NCBI GenBank assembly: GCA_037953625.1
Contig: CM075651.1
Location: 129,298,501 to 129,362,500 of the forward strand
DNA length: 64,000 bases
Source of the DNA: Crotalaria pallida
Lineage: Eukaryota; Streptophyta; Magnoliopsida; Fabales; Fabaceae
Reading direction: 5' to 3'
A model generated the notes under the pieces. The model saw only the letters and a program-made list of their open reading frames with translations. It searched no databases and was not told where the DNA came from. Shown in pieces: positions 57,273-64,000 of this stretch (its first letter is position 1; the number at the start of each line of letters is the position of its first letter). The position numbers and the translations under genes were made by a program.

Positions 57273-59554
57273 TCCCTTCGGAATTCTACATCGAAGATTG
57301 GAAAGGGTTCTAATACGCTCTAAACACTAGTACCCTCAAGGGTTGATTATAATCTAGCTCCAAAATCTAACACTTATCCTATTCTTAGGCCCTTAACAAC
57401 CACATTCATCATTCAAATAAACGTAGATCATGTGAAAGTCACTCAAAGTTAAAGCATACACAACAACAACTCCCAATAATATATAGTTCAAGTACAAACG
57501 TCATACCAAGCACTAGACATGGAGATTTAGAGTTTAATAAAAAGATTCCATACTAGCGATGCTTTGTAGAAAAATGGTTTTGCGTTTATTAAAAGAAATC
57601 CCTTGAAATCGGGTTCCTCCCTTAATGAGGGGAACACTGAGTTTTACTTGAAAATTCAATGAAACTTTGAATCGTGCACGTCACCATAAAGAGCTACCTC
57701 CATCTAGTTTCACAAGAATCTAGATGGAAAAGTGTAATCTTGTTCCAATTCGTCAAACTTAAAGAAAAGGGATATGCCGTTACTTTAAACAAAATTTGTT
57801 TGGTAAATTTTCAAAGTTTAGAACAATTACATTCCCCTTTTTCTCCAAGTTTGAAAATTGAGTTTTCATTCCGAATTGATTTGAGTCACATAAGAAGGGT
57901 TCCTATTTGACCGATGTGTGACTTGGTTTCAAAATTCACTACTCGATCATTTAGAAATCCTTGTTTTTCTTACTATTTCTTGAAAATATGTCGTGCGGCC
58001 TCATGATCCATTTAGAATGTTTGTGGTTCGGTGCAAACTTTTGAAATTCATTTTAAGCACTCACATAATCGAACAAACTTAAATCATTACTCCATTCACA
58101 AGCATCATACAAAATTCATTTTTCATATATTAATATCAAACACTCATATCAATCGAACATACACAAACATAATCAAGTTTATCTTGAACACAATTCCCAA
58201 AATCAACACTCTTAGTCAATGCTTAGTGAAAAATAGTTTGGAACTTTCCCACATTGGGGTGGAAATCGAAAAGCTCTTAGTTTCAAAATCGTTTGAAAAC
58301 ATTTTTCAAAAAGTTCAACTCATCCCCACATAAGCATAGACCCTATATATGCAAAACTACTGGCATCAATTTAAACTGAAGTGATGCAAGAACCTTAGAT
58401 TGAATTCCAACCCCCTTTATCGATTTACGAAATCTCTTTCTTTTTTTCTTTTTTTTTTTAAATCTTATAGTTATACTCGGGGTTCAAATCCAACCAATAG
58501 GAACTCCATACTTATCTTTCGTTTAGTATAAAAGCCATCAGAGTTAGATTAGCATGTGGAATCAACTACAAATTTAATAAAAATGTTTTCGTTGTTTTTC
58601 AAAGATCCTAATCTAGTCGATGTGAACTAACTCACTCAATTAGATCAGTATCAAGTCAATAAATCATTTTAATTTTCATGATTCCACTTCTACTTTCTTT
58701 CCGTCTACTTTAACACTAAGCCATCCCTTGTGAAAACACATATCCGAGGACCTTTCGATTTGAATCTGAACCGCTTCCCCCAACGTAGACAAAAGTTACT
58801 TTTATAATTGCAATTTTTAAGTTATTATAGTTTGGTGGTTCAAATCCGATCGATCAGTACCTGTTTCCTTGTTTTCCTGATTGGTATCACAGTTACTTGA
58901 ATTGAGATTAGCTATGGAATTCGACCATGCGGTTCCATTACTAATCCCTGTTCAATCACTTTGACACCAATTTACTCAAAAATCAAACATGAAAATCACA
59001 CACAAAAGCACATAGCAAGGCAACAAGACATAAAAGAACCAACACTAAGGTTTCATACATAGGAAATCAGTTACTAATTCACAATGGTGCATAAGCTTCT
59101 AGATTTTCGACGACGTCACCTCCCGATAAATGCAACATCGGATTGGCCAGTTCCGACACTACATTCCATCAGTGGTAATAGCCCTCGCCATCTAGTTAGA
59201 GTTTATGTACCTCGTTTTGATTAGAAAGATTTCCTTTGTAAGAAACTTCAAGTTTTGATTAGCTCAAAACTTAGAATTAGTTTGCATAACTTAAGTTTCT
59301 TGTTTGCAATTTGGTAGACACTTACAATCCGCGATTCTTTGAATTCCTAAGGGATCCGCTTAGGCTCCAAAGAATTCCATTCTCTTAGTTTGTCACTTGT
59401 AAGTATTTCCAATTTGCAAACATAAACTTACTCAATAGCATTTAACATTTACAATTTCCACTTAAAAGGGTCTCACCTTCAGAGGAGAAGCTCGAGATGA
59501 GAGTGTTCGCAGCGAGTTCGGGACCACTTTCCCTCAGGTCGGAAGGAAGGAACT
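57273..59554 (-). other. Element D internal region, 5' side, non-coding
   Basis: After the E duplication, sequence runs to the primer site without any gag, protease, RT or integrase motif on either strand, and without a long frame. It is AT-rich with a T-run (58440-58460). Two 'GGTTCAAATCC' stretches occur without a matching A box. I see nothing else in it. Confidence 0.7.
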
Positions 59555-59566
59555 GCTTTGATACCA
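59555..59566 (-). other. Element D primer binding site
   Basis: Minus strand TGGTATCAAAGC, the initiator-tRNA site with one substitution (A for G), 4 nt inside the LTR at 59571. Confidence 0.85.
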
Positions 59567-59570
59567 TAAA

Positions 59571-62150
59571 TGTAACACCCTTAATTTATATGCAAAAATA
59601 GTGAGTAAAAGTTTATAATTAAAATAGTGTATTTAAAAAATTCCTTTTTCCAATTCAAGTTTACAAATAAAATTGGGCATCCATTTACAATACAAGTATG
59701 CACAAATATAAAGTTTCCTTCTTTCCAATTCTTCCACTGCGACACTCTGATCCTCAAGCTCCTTGACTTTCACCTAAAATGTTAACCACATAAGGGTGAG
59801 ACCTTTTCGCAACACATTGAATCATAAGATAGTAAAAGGCACATAATAAAAACTCAAGTATCATAATCAAACCAAGCCATGAAAAACAAAATGCTTCCCA
59901 TTTAACAAATTATTCAGTACTAACACATTATCCATTTATTCTTAATATCACCTCAAACCAGAAGCCAATGAAACAAACTTAATCATCATAATTGGCACCT
60001 CACAACAGAGGCCTACAAATTTTCCTTATTTAAATTATGTGCCCCTCAGGTCAGAGGTCAGCACCCCATTTTACTTTATTTCATTTTGTGTCCCTCAGAT
60101 CAGAGGTCAACACGCAATCACTTTAATTCATTTGGTGTCCCTCAGGTCAGAGGTCAACACCTTAACATTCATTTCATCTTGTGTCCCTCAGGTCATAGGT
60201 CAACACCTTTAACTTTTATTTCATCTTGTGTCCCTCAGGTCAGAGGTCAACACATTAACTTTCATTTCGTCTTGTGTCCCTCAGGTCAGAGGTCAACACT
60301 TCTTTACTTTAATTCATTTTGGGCCCCTCATATCAGAGGTCAGCAAATTCATCACTTTCCATTAATCGTCACCTCAAATCAGAGGCCAACGCACTTATTA
60401 CATTTTGGATACACATCACCTCAAATCTGAGGCCTAAACATACTTTCATCTTCATGCTCAAACAACTTAGCACATATATTCACAATTACACTTACACACC
60501 TTGCCCATTCATTCTTTATCCATATCATTTCCTATGTCAATTATCAAATCTTTCCATCATTCGTCACCTCAAATCAGAGGCCAACGCATAAATTTCACAT
60601 TCACACATATTCATCATTGAGATACAATTATATACCATCCATACATACTTATTGCATATTTAACATCACATTTTACTTTTAGTTTACACATAATCCTTAC
60701 ATTCTCAATGTTTGGCACCTCAATTTAGAGGCCATGAATTATTCACTTTCTCGATCAATCTATTATGACACATTTAAATACAACGCCACACATTCAACAC
60801 CTAATCATTCATGTAATGTCCTTATTCATTTCCTTTCTCAATTATCACAACCATACCAAATAGTATTCTCTTTCATAGCCCAACATTTATATTACACTTC
60901 TTTTCAATTTACATGTATCACCTTCTCACACTTTTGCTTTAACACCACATATTAAAATCACCTTTTACTTTTTTTGTTTACACAAAATCATTCGCTTCCA
61001 TTTCCGATATTCACAAGTTCATTTCATAAGCCATAACATTTGTTCATATTTGTTCATACTTGACATTTATACTCATTTGGCATCTAGATCATAAATATGC
61101 ACATTCAACACATGGTTTTGTTTAACAATCAATACAATCAGTCGACATACTCAGGTATGCCTCAGAGTACTTTAATATAAGTCAACTCCCTAGGGTTCTT
61201 CACTTCCTACATTACCAACATTCATAAGGGATTTTACCAAAATTAAGTCAATTAAATATTTAAATTAAAACAAAGATACATTCAACATCCTTAAACCAAT
61301 TCTATTCTGGTGCTATTTTGCTACCCACAACCCAATTCAACTACTTAACCCAAGTCCTATTATATACCCCAACTAACCCTAACTCAAGGTGTGGAAAAGA
61401 GACTCCCCTTACCTCGGAGAGATAGGAAGCTCGATTGAAGCTCCAAGGACCTTGAATCTACCTCTGATCTACTTGATTTCCAACTATCTAGACCGGTTCC
61501 CAATTTGATTCCAAGATTGGAGGAGAGAGAGAGAGAGAGCAAACCCTAGAGAAGAGAGAAACACAAAAAGAGGAGGGGGGAAGCTTAATCAAGAGAGGGA
61601 TAGTGTTTATGTATAGGATTTACCCCAAAATCAAGATTAAATCCATGAGTGAAGGTAGAAATTAAGGTTTGGGTGCTCAGGGTTTGGGTATGGTGTGTGG
61701 GTTCAAGAGGAGAGGGAAAGAATCATGAGGAGAGAGAGAAAGAGAAGCTTCAAGAAAAGGAAGAGAAGGGCAAAAATAAGAATGAAGGAGAGACTTGCCA
61801 TGGGAGAAGGTTGGAGGTGAGCTATGGAGGTTTGGTGGGTGATTGGTGGTGTTTTGGGGTGAGAAGAAGGGGAAAGGGCCGGAGAAGAATGAGGGGGGAG
61901 GAGGCTGGTGCGAGATTTTATGGCGTCTGGTGCTTAAAAGTGCACCGCGCGCTTGGGCGCGGTGCTGGGTGCGCCTGCGCGCGCGCACGCCACTGCTGAT
62001 GCGCGTTAATGAATTCGTCGCGCACCTGGGCCAGGGCATGGCGCGCCTGGGCGTGTTTCTGCCTGAGTTGGGCACCAATTTGAGGGGCTGGCGCGCCTGG
62101 CGTGCCCTGGGGGTCCTGACTTCAAATCGCCATAACTTCTCCGATAGCCG
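59571..62150 (-). repeat. Element D LTR (element 5' end), cut by copia F
   Basis: Near-identical to 42439-45015. It stops at ...TCCGATAGCCG where element F begins; the missing final 330 bp should lie beyond F, outside the window. It includes the direct repeats (59950-60590) and the CpG-rich block (61930-62120). Confidence 0.92.
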
Positions 62151-63742
62151 TGTTAGTTCCATGATGAACATGATGAATGTTTTGATAATGACAAAGTGTT
62201 TTTGAACAAGCTACAAGTGTTGATCAAGTTTCAAGCTCAACAAGCAACAACAAACATCAAATGAAGAAGAGAGAAAGCAAGCTCATGAAGACCTAAGTTT
62301 GAGTGTATTTGTATTTCTTTTATCTTTTGCCTCTCAAGCTTCATAGGTTTTTTATTTGGGTAGATTATTATAGAGGGTAGTGAATCTCATTCATAAGTCA
62401 TGATTTAATCATAATTTGAGTTTTCACTTAACCTAGAATCAATAGGTGGCTTAAAGGTTTTAAAGGAAAGGTTGGATTTTGAGAAAACAAGTTTTGAACA
62501 TGTACAGTACCAACTTAATCGATTAAGTGATAACTTAATCGAGTACTACTCGAGTACAAGACTTGCTTAATCGATTAAGTACTGCTGAACTGATTTTTAA
62601 AATACGTTTTTCACTTCTCAAAATCAGTTTTTAAGTGCTACAACTTTTGGGTATTCTATATAAACCTTTTCCTATTATTTGTGATTAATTAGAATCATTT
62701 CATACAAGTTTTACAAAGAATCAAGCCACTCTATTCTCTCTCATTTTCAAAGATCAAAGCTTTTATATTTTCATATTCTTTGATCAAGAACCTTTGAATC
62801 TCTTATGGTGAATTGTCATAACTCTTGATTGAGATTCATAGGATTATTTTGTGTTTTCTATTGTGTTGTAATCTTTGCAAGAAGGCAAGCCACTACAACA
62901 AACAAGAAGTCTTGGTGTGTCGATTTTATCATCAAGCAAGTGCATTCTTATTGAAGAAGAAGAAGAAGTCTTGGTTGTGAATCAAGCAAGTGAAGCCTTG
63001 GTGTGTGGATTATCATCAAGCAATTGAAGACTTGTTGTGTCGATTATCAACAAGGGGTAGAGGTTAGATTAGAGAGAAGATCAATAGGATTACAAGGCAA
63101 GGGTGTCGGTTATCTCTTGTAGGCTAGCAAGAAGGGAGTCTTGTGAGGCAATCACTTGTAATTTGAGAACTCTAATTCCTCATAGTGAAGAATCTCTCTT
63201 GGTTGAAGAGGGGACTGGATGTAGCTTTCAAGTGGATGAAAGTGAACCAGGATAAATCACTGTGTCGTATCTCTAAACTCTTACTCTTTATATTCAAGTC
63301 ATTTGATTGCGTTCTTGATTGAAAACCTAGAAAGATTGATTTTCATAATTGATTGAATTGAATCTTTGATTGTTCAAATTGATAAAGGGAAAATCATTTT
63401 CATAACTAGGTTAATCAATAAGAATATAGGTGTTAATCATTTCCGCTGAATCTCTGATCTTGCATGTGAATTGATTGATTTTCGTATTCGAATGAAAATT
63501 GATTTTTCTGTTTTCTGTCATATTTAATCGATTAAGTTCAAGCTTAATCGAGTACTACTCGAGTACACGACTTGCTTAATCGATTAAGTACTGTAGAATT
63601 TGTAAAAATCATTTGTTTTGATTGTTTAGATTTGTTTCGTTTGAAAATCTTTCAAGGTAGCTTCAACACCTATTCAACCCCCCCTTCTAGGTGTATTCCT
63701 AGGGTTCCTAAGTCTCTCCAACCACCAATTGCGATTTCCTCA
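62151..63742 (+). repeat. Element F 5' LTR
   Basis: TGTTAG start, and an end at about 63742 (CA) just before the primer site. The exact end could differ by a few bases. It holds two groups of CTTAATCGATTAAG and CTCGAGTACTACTCGAGTAC motifs (62515-62580 and 63525-63590), one near each end, and an expressed-leader-like 'caagtgaagtcttggtgtgtcg' repeat region (62880-63060). Confidence 0.75.
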
Positions 63743-63743
63743 A

Positions 63744-63756
63744 TTGGTATCAGAGC
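63744..63756 (+). other. Element F primer binding site
   Basis: TTGGTATCAGAGC, complementary to initiator methionine tRNA, follows the LTR end. Confidence 0.92.
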
Positions 63757-63814
63757 TCGGTCGAAAGACACGAGCATAAGAGCTTTTTCGTAAAGATCCT
63801 TTAAGAAAATCGCA

Positions 63815-64000
63815 ATGGGTTCTACGAATCCCTTTGGTGGTGAAGGTGCTTCAATAAGTCGTCCTCCATTGTTTGCCGGAGAAGGCTATGCATATTGGAA
63901 AGTTAGAATGAAAATCTTTATCCAAGCCATAGATAGTGAAATTTGGAAAGTAGTTGAAAAAGGTCCTCATATCCCCTCTAGTTTAGTTGAAGGTGTAGAA
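63815..64000 (+). CDS. gag: Copia gag, N-terminal 62 residues (partial)
   Basis: First ATG after the primer site. The product starts MGSTNPFGGEGASISRPPLF and continues AGEGYAYWKVRMKIFIQAID, the usual N-terminal motif (aromatic-x-x-W-K-x-R-M) of plant Ty1/copia gag proteins (DUF4219/UBN2 type). The frame is open to the end of the window. It makes the particle protein in intact copies. The rest, including the zinc knuckle and pol, lies outside, so activity cannot be judged. Confidence 0.88.
   Translation, partial: MGSTNPFGGEGASISRPPLFAGEGYAYWKVRMKIFIQAIDSEIWKVVEKGPHIPSSLVEGVE

Larger units (their letters stand above)
42439..62150 (-). mobile_element. Element D: LARD-like non-coding LTR element
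   Basis: Minus-strand element with LTR at 42439-45345 (2.9 kb, element 3' end) and second LTR from 59571, cut at 62150 by copia element F. Primer site TGGTATCAAAGC at 59555-59566 and polypurine tract at 45346-45359 are present. The internal part (45346-45602 plus 57273-59554, about 2.5 kb after removing E) has no gag or pol. Long LTRs with a non-coding interior fit a large retrotransposon derivative that depends on proteins of others. U3 features shared with element A suggest a Tekay-type origin. Confidence 0.85.
62151..64000 (+). mobile_element. Element F: Ty1/copia element, 5' part
   Basis: Starts TGTTAGTTCC exactly where the D LTR breaks off. It consists of a 1.6-kb LTR, a primer site and the beginning of gag, and continues past the window. 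The gag start is of copia type. The target duplication cannot be checked here. Confidence 0.88.

Noticed and set aside
58470..58870. Two GGTTCAAATCC stretches as tRNA genes or SINE B boxes
   Set aside because: No A box at the required distance and no cloverleaf.
61677..62171. 164-codon minus frame in D LTR (also 44546-44857)
   Set aside because: GC-rich chance frame; it differs between the two LTRs in length and runs across the D/F border.

Overview
The window looks like a piece of a large, repeat-rich plant nuclear genome. It is a dicot, possibly a legume; that is an impression from the style of the LTRs and SINE, not a proof. Almost all of it is transposable elements nested inside one another. 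I found no intact ordinary host gene.

Layout. Positions 1-2114 hold a dispersed repeat (1-593), a tRNA-derived SINE on the minus strand (about 1400-1545) and an undefined promoter/first-exon-like stretch. Positions 2115-18600 form an old element with inverted arms of about 1.4 kb. It carries a decayed gene resembling the plant 'putative gypsy type transposon' family (Pfam PF04195). That gene's reading frame is split by a Ty3/gypsy chromovirus of Tekay/Del type (element A, 3580-13649, minus, target duplication TGTAT) and by a solo copia-like LTR (H, 14009-15794). Positions 19330-24268 are a full-length but broken L1 LINE (minus) with a 13-bp target duplication. Positions 24282-26983 are AT-rich, with a possible gene remnant and a second copy of the 1-593 repeat.

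From 26984 to the end is one nest. Element B (plus) supplies a 3.6-kb LTR and a primer binding site. Element C (30156-41992, minus) sits in B's LTR. Element D (from 42439, minus, no coding capacity, LARD-like) sits exactly in B's primer binding site. Element E (45603-57267, minus, target duplication GGGTT) sits inside D. A Ty1/copia element F (62151 to beyond the end, plus) sits in D's second LTR. C and E are related Tekay chromoviruses; their polyproteins carry gag, protease, RT, RNase H, integrase and a chromodomain-like tail, and each is interrupted by stop codons or a frameshift although the LTR pairs are still nearly identical.

The most interesting observation is inside the LTRs. The B, C and E LTRs all carry a sense-strand ORF of 156 codons that resembles nothing I know. 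It is preceded in all of them by a TATA box, a strong 5' splice site, an intron-like stretch of about 1.7 kb full of short repeats, and a 3' splice site placed 3 nt before the ATG. Between B and C the first 71 codons differ at 27 codons silently and at 16 by replacement, as expected for a protein under selection. In B, the predicted spliced leader has no upstream ATG. LTR families A and D have comparable splice sites. I read this as an LTR-resident spliced accessory gene. A second pattern is that each family has its own CpG-centred palindrome (ACTCGAGT, TAACCGGTTA, TAATCGATTA); in B, C and E it occurs as a pair in U3 plus a cluster in the putative intron.
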